64,000 nucleotides of DNA from Sinimarinibacterium arenosum. Its GTDB lineage: Bacteria; Pseudomonadota; Gammaproteobacteria; Nevskiales; Nevskiaceae. A model generated the notes under the pieces. It was not told the origin of the DNA and did no database searches. It was given only the letters and a program-made list of their open reading frames with translations. Location of the stretch: positions 186,001-250,000 of the forward strand of contig NZ_SUKF01000002.1 of assembly GCF_005047655.1 (NCBI RefSeq). The letters are read 5' to 3'. Below are positions 1 to 8,553 of the stretch, in pieces. Numbering within the stretch: position 1 is the first letter of the stretch; every line of letters starts with the position of its first letter. Both the position numbers and the translations under genes were made by a program.

Positions 1-58
1 ACACCGCCAGCAGCAGCGCGCCAAACAGCGGAAGACCGAGCAGGATCAGCAGTTCCAA
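1..58 (-). CDS. hyfF: Hydrogenase-4 component F-like membrane subunit, N-terminal fragment
   Basis: Only the first 19 codons lie in the window; the gene runs off the left edge. Reading starts at TTG (58-56), six bases after a strong AGGAGG (70-65), and gives a hydrophobic start (LELLILLGLPLFGALLLAV), the kind of first membrane helix seen in NuoN/ND5-like antiporter subunits. It begins 1 base past the stop of the HyfE-like gene, in the hyfB-C-E-F order of hydrogenase-4 type operons. The identity as HyfF rests mainly on gene order, because so little of the protein is visible. Confidence 0.5.
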   Translation of the reverse strand, partial: MELLILLGLPLFGALLLAV

Positions 59-59
59 C

Positions 60-722
60 TCAATCCTCCTTCAGGGTTTCCAGATGGTGCAGGTCGAGGC
101 TCTCGAACTGCTCGCGAATCTGGAAGAAGAAAATGCCGAGGATGAATACGCCGACCAGCACGTCGAGCGCGATGCCCAGCTCGACCACCATCGGCATGCC
201 GTAGGTCGCACTGGTCGCGGCGAAGAACAGGCCGTTCTCCATCGCCAGGAAGCCAACCACCTGCGACACCGCCTTGCGTCGCGTGATCATCATCAGGAAC
301 GCCAGCAGCACCACCGCAATGGCAATGCCGAGCGTGCTCCGCGTCACCGTATCTGCAAATTGCGAAATTGGCTGCGCCAGTCCAAACGAGAAGATCACCA
401 CCAGCAGGCCGATCAGCAGCACGGTCGGGATGTTGACCAGGGTCTCGGTGTCCCACTGCACTTCAAGGCGCCGGATCAGCCGATGCAGGATCGCCGGCAG
501 CAGGAAAACTTTCAGGACCAGTGTCATCGCCGCCGAGTAGTACAGATGATGCTGACCGCTGCTCCAGGCCACGATCACCGTGGACACCACCAAGGTCGCA
601 CCCTGCGCCGCGAACAGATTGACCAGCGAACGCACGCGGCGTTGCGCCAGCATCGCGAATGACAGCAACAGCAGCAGCGCTGCAGAGAGATGAATCAACT
701 GTGCGGACCATGGCAGTGTCAT
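60..722 (-). CDS. hyfE: Hydrogenase-4 component E-like (NuoK-like) membrane protein
   Basis: A 220-residue integral membrane protein, close to the usual length of HyfE. It is strongly hydrophobic with about seven predicted helices and a short charged C-terminus (DLHHLETLKED). HyfE subunits resemble NuoK and help form the proton-translocating membrane arm. The start chosen is the ATG at 722, which follows the hyfC-like stop by four bases; an in-frame upstream extension to 824 is arginine/serine-rich and overlaps hyfC, so it was rejected. The gene is part of one minus-strand operon with hyfB, hyfC and the hyfF fragment. Confidence 0.85.
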   Translation of the reverse strand: MTLPWSAQLIHLSAALLLLLSFAMLAQRRVRSLVNLFAAQGATLVVSTVIVAWSSGQHHLYYSAAMTLVLKVFLLPAILHRLIRRLEVQWDTETLVNIPTVLLIGLLVVIFSFGLAQPISQFADTVTRSTLGIAIAVVLLAFLMMITRRKAVSQVVGFLAMENGLFFAATSATYGMPMVVELGIALDVLVGVFILGIFFFQIREQFESLDLHHLETLKED

Positions 723-726
723 GTCT

Positions 727-1677
727 CTAGCTCCTGAGTAGCAGTCGCACGAGCAGCCCCAGGACCGCGAGCAGGAACGCCATCGCCAGAAATTCTGGCG
801 CGCGGAAGATGCGCAGCTTGGCACTGAGCGTTTCCATCAACGCCAGTCCGGCACCGGCAACCACAAGCTTGAGCAGCAACAGACCGAACGCCAGCAGCAA
901 GCCCTCCGCTCCAGCCGAGGCTGGCGCCAGCCCCCAGGGCAGGAACAGCGCAAATCCAATGCAGGCGTAGTTGAACAGCTTCAGTGCACTCGCCCATTCG
1001 ATCAGCGCGAGGTGACGTGCCGAATACTCGAGCACCATCGCCTCGTGGATCATCGTCAGCTCGAGATGCGTGGTCGGGTTGTCGATCGGAATGCGCGCAT
1101 TCTCCGCCAGCAGCACCATCACGAAGGCGACAGCGGCGAAGGCCAGACTCGGATAGATCGCCACCGCACGGCCGGCCAGGGTTTCAGCCATCACCGGCAA
1201 CTCGGTACTGCCGACGATCAGCGAAGCGGTGAACACCACCATCAACAGTGCCGGCTCGGCCAGAAAGCCGATCATCATTTCGCGCCGCGCACCCAGCGTG
1301 CCAAACGCAGTGCCAATGTCCATTGCGGCCAGCGCGATGAATACACGCGCGGTGGCAAACAACCCGACCAGGGCTATGGCGTCGGCACTTTTACCGAACG
1401 GCAATGCCGTCGACAGCGAAGGCACGATCGCTGCAGCGGTTGCCATCGCACCGAACAGCAGGTACGGCACCGCGCGGAACAACGGCGATGCGCCTTCGGC
1501 GATCACGGCGTCCTTGTGCAACAGCTTGCGGATCGTGCGGTATGGCTGCAGCAGCGACGGCGCAGTCCGGTTCGATAACCACGCGCGGCACTGATTGACC
1601 CAGCCCAGAAACAGCGGCGCCAGCGCCACGCCGATCAGCACGCTGAGCAACTGTGTCAGCACCGTGATGGCGTTCAT
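727..1677 (-). CDS. hyfC: Hydrogenase-4 component C-like (NuoH/HycD-like) membrane subunit
   Basis: A 316-residue multi-pass membrane protein of the NuoH/HycD/HyfC family, which links the soluble redox arm of complex-I-like enzymes to the antiporter subunits. Visible family traits include the N-terminal helix followed by GWVNQCRAWLSNRTAPS, the acidic loop ENARIPIDNPTTHLELTMIH typical of this family, and eight or so hydrophobic segments. Its ATG overlaps the hyfB stop (ATGA, 1674-1677), so the two are translationally coupled. A redox or NiFe subunit is not in the window; whether the complex is a true hydrogenase cannot be decided from here. Confidence 0.88.
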   Translation of the reverse strand: MNAITVLTQLLSVLIGVALAPLFLGWVNQCRAWLSNRTAPSLLQPYRTIRKLLHKDAVIAEGASPLFRAVPYLLFGAMATAAAIVPSLSTALPFGKSADAIALVGLFATARVFIALAAMDIGTAFGTLGARREMMIGFLAEPALLMVVFTASLIVGSTELPVMAETLAGRAVAIYPSLAFAAVAFVMVLLAENARIPIDNPTTHLELTMIHEAMVLEYSARHLALIEWASALKLFNYACIGFALFLPWGLAPASAGAEGLLLAFGLLLLKLVVAGAGLALMETLSAKLRIFRAPEFLAMAFLLAVLGLLVRLLLRS

Positions 1678-3677
1678 AGCACGATCACCAGAAGGGCAAT
1701 CAGGGTCACGAAGCTATACAGCAGATAGATGCCGATACGACCGTGCTGCAGCCGGCCGACCAGAGCAGCAACACGCAACACCGCGCGTGCAATCGGCAAG
1801 TACAGCGCCGCCCAGAATCGGTCCAGCACTTCCACCCGATAGCGCGGTGCTTTATCGAATGGAGTCGGCAGCTCACGCCGCATGCTGAAAAAAGGTTCGA
1901 AGATATGGCGGATCGGCTGGCCGAAACCTTCAGCCGTGTCCTGCATCCGTGAGGTCTGCAACGGATACCCGCAATCCCAGGCCGGCGCCCGCCGCACGCG
2001 GCCGTGATACAGCCGACGCACACCGAACACCGTCAGACCCACCACCAGGACCGCGCCCAGCAGGAACACGATCGGGCTGTAGGCGGCGCGCTCGGAGGAC
2101 ATCGGCACCAAAGCCCACACGCTACGACCCTGCAATTCCAATCCGCTGCCCAGCAGCAGCACATTGACCCGGTCGATCTGCAACAACACCCAGGCCGGCA
2201 CCAGACCCAGCAGCACACAACCGACCGACAACCACACCAGGCCCACGCGCTCCAGCACGCTGCAGTCACGCGCCTCGGCCAGCTGCGGCTCGCGATGCTG
2301 CCCCAGAAACACCACGCCGTAGAACTTCACCATCACGTAGGCTGCGAGCGCCGCCGTCAGTGCCAGCGCCGCCGCGCCCAACGGAATCATCATGTTCGCG
2401 AACGGCTGCGGCAGCTGCGGTGTGAACAGGAAGCTCTGCAGCAACAGCCATTCCGATACGAAGCCGTTCAACGGCGGCAAGCCAGCGATCGCAAAAGTAC
2501 CGATCAGAGCGGTCCACGCCACCCACGGCATACGCCGGATCAATCCACCGAGCTTGCCCAGGCTGCGCTCGTGCGTGGCATGCAGCACAGAGCCGGTCGC
2601 CAGAAACAACAGACTCTTGAACAGCGCGTGATTGAGGCTGTGATACAGCATCGCTGCCAATGCCAGCGCAGCCAGCGCAGGCATGCCGGAGCAATGGAAC
2701 AGGATCGCAAGACCGAATGCAGCGAACGCGATCCCGATGTTCTCGATCGAGGAATACGCCAGCAGGCGCTTCATGTCGGTCTGCACGGCGGCGAACACCA
2801 CGCCGAACAGGGCGGTGAACAGGCCCGCGGCCAACGCCACCGCACCCCACCACCACAGCTGCGCATGCAACAGATCAAAGCTGACGCGTAGCACGCCGTA
2901 CAAAGCGGTCTTCAGCATCACGCCGCTCATCAGCGCCGACACCGGCGAAGGCGCTGCGGGATGGGCCTCCGGCAGCCAGACGTGCAACGGCACCAGACCC
3001 GCCTTGGCGCCGAAGCCGAACAACGCCAGGAAGAACGCAGCGCTGGCCCAGGTCGGTGACAGCTGCGCCTGTCGCATCGCGTCGAAAGCAAACTGCCACT
3101 GTCCGCCCTGCAGCACGCCGAAGGACAGCAGGATGCTGATTGCACCAACGTGCGCCAACAACAGATACAGGAAGCCTGCGCTGCGGATCTCGGCGATACG
3201 ATGCTGCGTCGTCACCAGGAAATACGACGACAGCGCCATCGTCTCCCACGCCACCATGAAGCCATAGGCGTCGTTTGCCATCAGCACCAGCGCCATGCTG
3301 GCCAGGAACACGTGGTATTGAAGACACAGCAGTCCCGGCGCCGTGCCCTCACCGTCGCGGAAGTAGCCGGCAGAGAAAATCGAGATGCCGGCCGACGCCA
3401 CCCCCAGCAGGACCAGGAAGAACGCGCTCAAGGCATCCAGGCGCAAATGAAACGGCAGGTCCGGCAAACCCAGCGGCAGGGTCACACTGATCGGGTCCGC
3501 TGACAGCGCCGGAAACGCGCAGGCCATCAGCGCCACGCCCCCCGCTGCACCCAGCGGGAACAAGACTCGCGCGACGATCCGTGTGCTCTGCGGCCGCAGC
3601 AGGCCCGCCAGACCAATCAGCAACCAAGCCACCACCACCGCCAACGGCCCGCCGATCCCAGCCATCAGCGCAGTCAC
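1674..3677 (-). CDS. hyfB: Hydrogenase-4 component B-like proton-antiporter subunit
   Basis: A 667-residue polytopic protein of the ND5/NuoL/Mrp antiporter family, near the usual HyfB length. The family's ion-channel residues are visible: the glutamate in FMVAWETMALSSYF, and the lysine/histidine stretch GFGAKAGLVPLHVWLPEAHP followed by APSPVSALMSGVMLKTALYG. The start is GTG at 3677, preceded at seven bases by AAGGAG; an ATG two bases upstream is immediately closed by a stop. It is the first gene of the operon hyfB-C-E-F. Homologous operons occur both in real formate-hydrogenlyase-type hydrogenases and in hydrogenase-related complexes without NiFe ligands. Confidence 0.9.
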   Translation of the reverse strand: MTALMAGIGGPLAVVVAWLLIGLAGLLRPQSTRIVARVLFPLGAAGGVALMACAFPALSADPISVTLPLGLPDLPFHLRLDALSAFFLVLLGVASAGISIFSAGYFRDGEGTAPGLLCLQYHVFLASMALVLMANDAYGFMVAWETMALSSYFLVTTQHRIAEIRSAGFLYLLLAHVGAISILLSFGVLQGGQWQFAFDAMRQAQLSPTWASAAFFLALFGFGAKAGLVPLHVWLPEAHPAAPSPVSALMSGVMLKTALYGVLRVSFDLLHAQLWWWGAVALAAGLFTALFGVVFAAVQTDMKRLLAYSSIENIGIAFAAFGLAILFHCSGMPALAALALAAMLYHSLNHALFKSLLFLATGSVLHATHERSLGKLGGLIRRMPWVAWTALIGTFAIAGLPPLNGFVSEWLLLQSFLFTPQLPQPFANMMIPLGAAALALTAALAAYVMVKFYGVVFLGQHREPQLAEARDCSVLERVGLVWLSVGCVLLGLVPAWVLLQIDRVNVLLLGSGLELQGRSVWALVPMSSERAAYSPIVFLLGAVLVVGLTVFGVRRLYHGRVRRAPAWDCGYPLQTSRMQDTAEGFGQPIRHIFEPFFSMRRELPTPFDKAPRYRVEVLDRFWAALYLPIARAVLRVAALVGRLQHGRIGIYLLYSFVTLIALLVIVL

Positions 3678-3758
3678 ATCCCTGCTCCTTCAGGCATACC
3701 GGAGCATGCGCATGCGACAACCCACAGACGCAGGGAGGCTACGGCGCTCAATTGACAG

Positions 3759-3777
3759 ATGATAATAGGATTATCAT
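3759..3777. promoter_or_regulatory. Palindromic operator candidate between hyfB and the RHH gene
   Basis: A perfect inverted repeat, ATGATAAT-AGG-ATTATCAT, sits in the AT-rich gap between the divergent hyf operon and the small ribbon-helix-helix gene. A further half-site (ATTATCA, about 3784-3790) follows. A TTGACA (3752-3757) overlaps its left edge and could be a -35 element for the plus-strand gene. The likely ligand is the neighbouring RHH protein; this is inference from position and symmetry. Confidence 0.55.
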
Positions 3778-3813
3778 GCTACACATTATCAGTTTAAATA
3801 TGATGTACACGCA

Positions 3814-4020
3814 ATGCCCCTAGAACAGCGCACCGCGCGACTGACAGTGCTGATCGATCCCGGCAAGAAAGCCGTCTTTGAACGCCTGTGCGCGCTGGAA
3901 GACCAGACCCCGTCGCAAGTCGTACGGCGCCTGATGCGGGAATACATCGAGCAGAAGCTCGGGCGCCCCTGGACGCCGGACACCTCCGTCGACGACATCA
4001 AACGACCGATATCCGAATAA
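3814..4020 (+). CDS. Small ribbon-helix-helix (CopG/MetJ-type) DNA-binding protein
   Basis: A 68-residue protein. The N-terminal beta strand (RTARLTVLID) followed by two helices (KKAVFERLCALEDQTPSQVVRRLMREYIEQKL) matches the ribbon-helix-helix fold of CopG-like repressors, which bind operators as dimers. The C-terminal tail (SVDDIKRPISE) is short and polar. It is transcribed divergently from the hyf operon, with a perfect 8+8 bp palindrome between them, so autoregulation or control of hyf is plausible. No toxin gene is next to it, which argues against a classic antitoxin role. Confidence 0.75.
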   Translation: MPLEQRTARLTVLIDPGKKAVFERLCALEDQTPSQVVRRLMREYIEQKLGRPWTPDTSVDDIKRPISE

Positions 4021-4222
4021 GCTGCGCGGAACTTCGCCGCCGGCCTCAATAGCAGCATCACGCCGATCCAATTGATCTGCCGCGAGGCAGGCACGCCCGC
4101 ACCCGCTCCGGGCCATTTGCCGACAGCGCCGGCCAGCGCTATAAACACCGTCAGCTGAGCCCTTCAGCAGGTTGCCGACAGACGCAGCCGCTGAAACACA
4201 GAGCCCACGGGAGGGCATGCAA

Positions 4223-4540
4223 ATGCAAAAGTCGGTTTTCCATCTGTTGCCGCTTGGCATCACCAGCCTGCTGATGTGCGCATGCTCAACCATGAGTTCC
4301 GCGCCCTACATGTCGCAGACCAGCCCCAAATTCTTCACGGGAACACGCCTGAACATCGCGGCAATCGGTGAGGACTACGAAACGTTGTCCCACTTCGGGC
4401 GCTACGGAATGAAGCCTGCAAAGTACCCCATCGTTGACCTGCCACTGAGCGGCGCATTCGACATCGTTCTCCTGCCTTACATCGCCGGTTGCGCCATCGA
4501 GCCATTTGGCCAGGATTTCAGTTGCTTCGCCGGACCGTGA
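4223..4540 (+). CDS. YceK/YidQ-like small lipoprotein
   Basis: A 105-residue lipoprotein. The signal peptide ends in a lipobox (LLMCACS), and the mature part carries family features of YceK/YidQ (DUF1375): a GTRLNIAAI-like strand after the lipid anchor, the LDLPLS-type motif (IVDLPLSGAFDIVLLPYIAG) and a short tail. The ATG at 4223 is preferred because GGGAGGG (4209-4215) lies seven bases upstream; the ATG at 4217 is too close to it. It should sit in the outer or inner membrane as a lipoprotein; the function of the family is unknown. Confidence 0.72.
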   Translation: MQKSVFHLLPLGITSLLMCACSTMSSAPYMSQTSPKFFTGTRLNIAAIGEDYETLSHFGRYGMKPAKYPIVDLPLSGAFDIVLLPYIAGCAIEPFGQDFSCFAGP

Positions 4541-4546
4541 CAGTCA

Positions 4547-4564
4547 TCAGCCGCATTCGGCTGA
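4547..4564 (+). terminator. Short hairpin after the YceK-like gene
   Basis: TCAGCCG-CATT-CGGCTGA is a perfect seven-base-pair stem with a four-base loop starting seven bases after the stop codon. There is no U-tract, so it is a weak or factor-dependent terminator at best. Confidence 0.35.
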
Positions 4565-4851
4565 GAGGCGCAGCCGCCGCCGAACCACGCAGCGGAAGTG
4601 CCCCTCACTAACCGCAGGTTCACGCAGGCATTCGACCAAACCAGGGCACTCCAACTGACTTGATCGAAGCAGCAGCAAAACGTGCCCCAAGGAGGCTGTT
4701 CACCGGCTTGGACGGATAGATCTCTGTAGGGATTCAACGTCTTGTGTAGGTTTTTTCTTACATTCATGCAGGTGTGTTTATGAGAAAATCACGCACGATC
4801 AGTAAATTGCGAAATTTACAAGCACCTAATGCATTGCGTGGAGTGAGACAG
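4565..4851. other. Gene-free spacer upstream of the esterase lipoprotein
   Basis: No credible coding sequence was found. The last 100 bases before the esterase are noticeably AT-rich (around TTTTTTCTTACATTC and AAATTGCGAAATTTAC) and are the probable promoter and leader. In-frame GTG/ATG codons at 4774 and 4780 exist, but the encoded extension does not look like a signal sequence. Confidence 0.5.
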
Positions 4852-5955
4852 ATGGATCAGAAGAGCCGAACGAACGTGTGGAGAAGCAGTTGGATTACCG
4901 TTTTATCGATCTCCCTTCTCGCTCTTGTCAGTGGGTGCAGCAACGACAGCAACAATGACTCGGCGGGCGGCGGCAGCGGCACCGCGAAGTCCTGCCAGCA
5001 GTCATACAGCCCCGAGCTTGCACAGGCCGGCGATGATTGCACCCCGCAGTACGGCGTCTATTGTCCGGACATCTCTAGCTCTGTACTCAACAGCACCGAA
5101 GCGACGCCTTGCGACGGCGTGAACATCTCAGAGGGCAGTGCTGAAGTCGATGGCCTGACCTCCGACTTCCTGGTGCTGACCCCGGCGGGAACCAACACCT
5201 ACGCAGGCACTTACCTAGCCCTGCACTGGGCCGAAGCCAACGCGCCGACAATGGTCGACCGCATGCGGCTGGGCGAGCTGGCCAAGGCACGCAATCTGCG
5301 CGTCGTGGTACCGACCGCACCGGGCCCCGTCCGCAGCTGGGGCAACTCGGTCGTGATTCCGCTCAATAGCGTTGATCAGCGCATCGCAATGGTCGACGCG
5401 GTTCTGGCGGCGGCTGACGGCATCTCCAAGGCCAACGGCCCGCTGATCGTCGGCGGCGTCTCCGGCGGCGGCATCCTGGCTTTCCAGTACGCCTGCGCTC
5501 GCGCTCCCGCCGTTACCGGCGCGATCATTGTTGCCGCGGAAATCCGCGCCGGCGACTTGGACACCTGCCAGCCGGCCGGGCCGTTCGCCAGCATCCAGGT
5601 GCATGGCACTGCCGACTTGGTTGCGCCATACATGGCCGTTCCCGTCCTGTCGGCGGGCGCCGAGGAAATCTTCCAGCGCCTGTACGAGAACAACGGCTGC
5701 ACCGCCGACAACGTCCAGACCACGCAGATGGCCACCGACAGCAATCCGCTGATCTCCGAGATCGATGTCGCCTGGGCCAAGGACGGCTGCACCACCGGCA
5801 AGGGCAGTTCACTGATCTCCGTGCAGAACGGCGGCCACAACTGGCCGGGCTACAGCGGCCCGCTGGATCTACCGGTCAACCTCTATGGCCCGACCGCAGA
5901 CGGATTCGATACCACCCTGCAGGGCTACGATCTGATCAAGTATCTCGGCGGCTGA
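4852..5955 (+). CDS. Secreted lipoprotein esterase of the PHB-depolymerase/LpqC type
   Basis: A 367-residue alpha/beta hydrolase. The start at 4852 gives a good signal peptide with lipobox (LALVSGC), preceded by GGAG eight bases upstream. A poly-glycine/asparagine linker follows the lipid-anchored cysteine. The catalytic triad is readable: Ser204 in GGVSGGG, Asp255 in GTADLV, His329 in GGHNWPG; the last motif is a hallmark of the LpqC/feruloyl-esterase-like PHB depolymerase family. It probably cleaves an ester substrate outside the cytoplasm; the substrate is unknown. A paralogue with the same triad is at 54527-55432. A strong terminator follows. Confidence 0.8.
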   Translation: MDQKSRTNVWRSSWITVLSISLLALVSGCSNDSNNDSAGGGSGTAKSCQQSYSPELAQAGDDCTPQYGVYCPDISSSVLNSTEATPCDGVNISEGSAEVDGLTSDFLVLTPAGTNTYAGTYLALHWAEANAPTMVDRMRLGELAKARNLRVVVPTAPGPVRSWGNSVVIPLNSVDQRIAMVDAVLAAADGISKANGPLIVGGVSGGGILAFQYACARAPAVTGAIIVAAEIRAGDLDTCQPAGPFASIQVHGTADLVAPYMAVPVLSAGAEEIFQRLYENNGCTADNVQTTQMATDSNPLISEIDVAWAKDGCTTGKGSSLISVQNGGHNWPGYSGPLDLPVNLYGPTADGFDTTLQGYDLIKYLGG

Positions 5956-5981
5956 TCAGCTCGCCAGTACGACAGAGATAC

Positions 5982-6015
5982 GAAAGAGGCCGCAGAGAAA
6001 TCTGCGGCCTCTTTC
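5982..6015. terminator. Strong hairpin terminator after the esterase gene
   Basis: Arms 5982-5996 and 6001-6015 form a perfect 15-base-pair stem closed by a GAAA tetraloop; the arm begins GAAAGAGGCCGCAG. The mixed A-rich 5' end and T-rich 3' end make it usable on either strand. It lies 26 bases after the esterase stop. Confidence 0.85.
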
Positions 6016-6267
6016 ATTGGGTAGAAGAAAGAAGCGCCCTCACCAATCGGCACACCGGTCAGCCCATCGGCAGTTGCGCATGGAAGGCGCAGGTTCACCC
6101 CCATTGTCGTCGACAGCGAGATGCAGGCTGCGTAATGCGTTGGTCGAAACGGTTCCTGTGCCGCATGCAGTCCACTTCATTGAAAAAGCGCACCGCAGAC
6201 CAGTAAGCCGTCCACGATAGGTTTCCGTCGCGTAACCTCAGGCCGAACCGACTGAGGAGCGATACGC

Positions 6268-6681
6268 GTGGTCCCAATGATTCTGATGATTATCAGCTCA
6301 GGCATCATGCTTGCTCTGGGCGCAGCCCATCTGCTGTTTACATTCCATGGACCGAAGCTGACACCGCGCGATCCGGCACTGCAAACAAGCATGCAGCAGG
6401 TCTCACCTGTCATTACCTCACAAACAACAATGTGGAATGCCTGGCTGGGCTTCAACGCCAGCCACAGCATGGGAGCCATTCTTTTTGGCTTGATTTACGG
6501 TTTCCTCGCGATCCAGCACGGATCACTGCTGTTTCAATCGGCGTTTCTGCTCTCGGCCGGATTGGCCATGCTCGGAGGGTATCTGGCGCTGGGAAAGCTC
6601 TACTGGTTCCGTGTTCCGTTCACTGGCATCACAGTGGCCCTGGTCTGCTATATCGCCAGCGTTGCACTGTCACTGCGCTGA
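6268..6681 (+). CDS. Four-helix membrane protein, LIC_13387-like family
   Basis: A 137-residue protein with four hydrophobic segments (roughly residues 3-24, 64-84, 88-106 and 114-134). Conserved-looking features are the first-helix GAAHLLFTF, the polar LTPRDPALQTSMQQVSP loop, and WNAWLGFNASHSMGAILFG, which I associate with small membrane proteins named LIC_13387 family. No enzyme motif is seen. It stands alone with gene-poor DNA on both sides. Confidence 0.65.
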   Translation: MVPMILMIISSGIMLALGAAHLLFTFHGPKLTPRDPALQTSMQQVSPVITSQTTMWNAWLGFNASHSMGAILFGLIYGFLAIQHGSLLFQSAFLLSAGLAMLGGYLALGKLYWFRVPFTGITVALVCYIASVALSLR

Positions 6682-7036
6682 AGCCCTGCCAAATCATCGA
6701 TCACCATGCCCCACACGCACCGACTCCTGAAACGATTGTGGTGCACGCGGCCTGAACGTTGCCCAGCGATCACACCCATTGCCCCATTCGACAGCTTAGA
6801 TGCGCGATATGCAGGGAATTTTTCGCCGCAGCCTTGCTCACAACATCCACATCGAAGTTGGCACCGCGCTTGCTTTTCTCCAAGAAGCAGAAAAGTATGC
6901 ACCCCCACCTGATGCGTGCATGACAAGCAGCAAGCTTGTGTTCGCGCTGCAAATGTCGACTGCACCAGGCTGGTTTATGGCCAATATATGGTCCGACGGA
7001 GGGAGACAGGACTGATGAAATCGGCAGGCAGCCGCC
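6682..7036. other. Gene-poor stretch, nothing recognised
   Basis: Several short open frames exist on both strands, but none has a ribosome site plus a plausible protein sequence, and base composition is uneven compared with flanking genes. It may be decayed coding DNA. A purine-rich GGAGGGAGACAGG lies at 6998-7010 and resembles a ribosome site, but it opens only a nine-codon frame. Confidence 0.45.
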
Positions 7037-7204
7037 ATGGATGAAAAAGCGGAAGCGTCAATCGCACAGGTATGGCGTGAGCGCAGCTACTGGTATGACT
7101 ACTCCCCGCAAACAGGCTGGGTCCTGAATCGCACCCGAGTCTCGAGAGTGTGGTTCCTCGCATCGGTGATCATTGCGCAGAGTCTCGACTCTGTTCCCCT
7201 CTGA
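7037..7204 (+). CDS. Possible small protein (55 residues)
   Basis: ATG at 7037 opens a 55-codon frame with an ordered composition: a charged N-terminus, the aromatic-rich core RSYWYDYSPQTGWVLNR and a hydrophobic end (VWFLASVIIAQSL). The ribosome site is weak. I do not recognise a family. It could be a real small protein or a fragment of a decayed gene. Confidence 0.3.
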   Translation: MDEKAEASIAQVWRERSYWYDYSPQTGWVLNRTRVSRVWFLASVIIAQSLDSVPL

Positions 7205-7684
7205 CGCTCTAGCGCGCCAGATCTACAGACATCAAGAACCACTCGCATATGACGGCGCTCGTAAGGTCTTGTGCGTGCACGGACGTGAACTGCGGCATCG
7301 TCTGCGCACAGACCACAGCAACTCAGTTCGGTCCCGAGGCTGGACCGGGCAACCATCATCGCCATCACGTCTGTGGGAACCACGCCGGCCAACTTGGCGT
7401 CGGCGACTTTCTGGACAAACCCATCGACGATGGGCGACCTGGCATTGAGCCGTCTTGCCGCCACCGCCACGTTGTTCGGCCCGACACCCATGTGCATCCT
7501 CGCCTTTCCGCAGCGCGCCGCACAGCGATCGCGCTGACGCTCAAGTTCAAACTGCGCATGCGTTGATGACGTGCAGGCACATCGTTGGAATCCCTACACG
7601 GCCGCGCGGGCATGTCGTGAAAGAATGGACCCGTTGCGCTCGCACAGCCCACGCGTCAAACATCCAAATGCCTAGGGAGGTTCC
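7205..7684. other. Gene-poor stretch before a small lipoprotein gene
   Basis: No supported gene. A minus-strand frame (7497-7099) starts with a protein-like segment (VAVAARRLNARSPIVDGF, then KLAGVVPTDVMAMMVA) but degrades into cysteine/arginine-rich sequence, which suggests a decayed gene rather than an intact one. The last bases (CTAGGGAGG, about 7671-7679) are the ribosome site of the next gene. Confidence 0.4.
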
Positions 7685-8044
7685 ATGTTCAGACGAATGA
7701 TCACGCTCCTGTTCTGCATCGCTGCAGCAGGATGCTCAACCACCGGTCACTTCAAGGTTCCGGCCAATTCCAAGTTGTATATCTACGAGCGACCCGAACC
7801 GGTACAGGTTCAGGCGGACGGCAGCGTGACGACGACACCGTTCTTCTGGACCGCTGCCGGCATCCCTCCGAACAGCGGCATACCCTATCGGCTGGAACAA
7901 GACGGGCAAACCACGCAGCAGGGTCGTCTGCGCGCCCAGTTCCGTGTGGTTTCGATTTTCTGGCCCCCGCTCGGCGCAATTTACTGGCCGATGGGCTTCA
8001 ATCCGGACGTCACCTACGATCTGGTCAACCAAACGCAGGAGTAA
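7685..8044 (+). CDS. Small lipoprotein of unknown function
   Basis: A 119-residue lipoprotein with a short signal peptide and lipobox (AAAGCS, Cys17). The mature protein is beta-rich (KLYIYERPEPVQVQADGSV, then a proline/tryptophan-rich TPFFWTAAGIPP) and has a hydrophobic stretch near the C-terminus (VVSIFWPPLGAIYWPMGF). GGGAGG lies about six bases before the ATG. Likely attached to an envelope membrane. I do not recognise a named family with certainty. Confidence 0.7.
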   Translation: MFRRMITLLFCIAAAGCSTTGHFKVPANSKLYIYERPEPVQVQADGSVTTTPFFWTAAGIPPNSGIPYRLEQDGQTTQQGRLRAQFRVVSIFWPPLGAIYWPMGFNPDVTYDLVNQTQE

Positions 8045-8142
8045 CCGCGCCCCTGCGCTGAGACTCCGTGTATCACCGGGGTGCACCCAATCGTGCACTC
8101 CGGATCATTCACCAGTTCAATTGCCTGACGGGCACTGACCGC

Positions 8143-8415
8143 ATGCCGATCGAAATTCCGAAACCCCTGCGCGCGACCGCGGTGTCGTCAATCCAGCGTT
8201 ACTTTGCAGAGAACATGGAGGAACCCATCGGCAACATCGCTGCGGATGGGCTGCTCGACTACTTCCTGCAGGAGATTGGTCCCTTGGTCTACAACCAGGC
8301 GATCAGTGACGCGCAGACACGGATGCAACAACGCGCAGCCGAACTGGATATCGAACTGCACGAAGAGCCCATGCAGTACTGGATCAAAGCAGACCGAGGT
8401 CGCAAATCACGCTGA
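8143..8415 (+). CDS. DUF2164 family protein
   Basis: A 90-residue soluble protein whose core follows the DUF2164 pattern: SIQRYFAENMEEPIGNIAAD, then GLLDYFLQEIGPLVYNQAIS and DAQTRMQQRAAELD. The start at 8143 (MPIEIPKPLR) was taken because conserved sequence begins just after it; upstream in-frame codons look non-coding. Function is unknown; the family is widespread in proteobacteria. Confidence 0.78.
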   Translation: MPIEIPKPLRATAVSSIQRYFAENMEEPIGNIAADGLLDYFLQEIGPLVYNQAISDAQTRMQQRAAELDIELHEEPMQYWIKADRGRKSR

Positions 8416-8553
8416 ACGATGCACCCGAAGGCAAACGCGGGTTGTGCCTGTGCCGTCAACGCGCACTGCCCGCGCATCCTGCGCCGCCTACCCATCAGCC
8501 CTGCCCGCGCTTACACGCTAAGCTGACAGCATTGTCCACAGCGGATCGGGGCC

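Noticed and set aside
1-3677. Calling the hyf genes a working hydrogenase
   Set aside because: No catalytic subunit or maturation genes are in view; only the membrane arm is seen.
3752-3780. FNR box between hyfB and the RHH gene
   Set aside because: TTGACAGATGATAA is too far from TTGAT-N4-ATCAA; the clear signal there is the other palindrome.
6017-6220. Plus-strand frame after the terminator
   Set aside because: Arg/His/Pro-rich, no ribosome site, reads like random GC-rich sequence.
7099-7497. Minus-strand frame with a protein-like N-terminal part
   Set aside because: It becomes Cys/Arg-rich and has no ribosome site or known family; treated as possible decayed DNA only.
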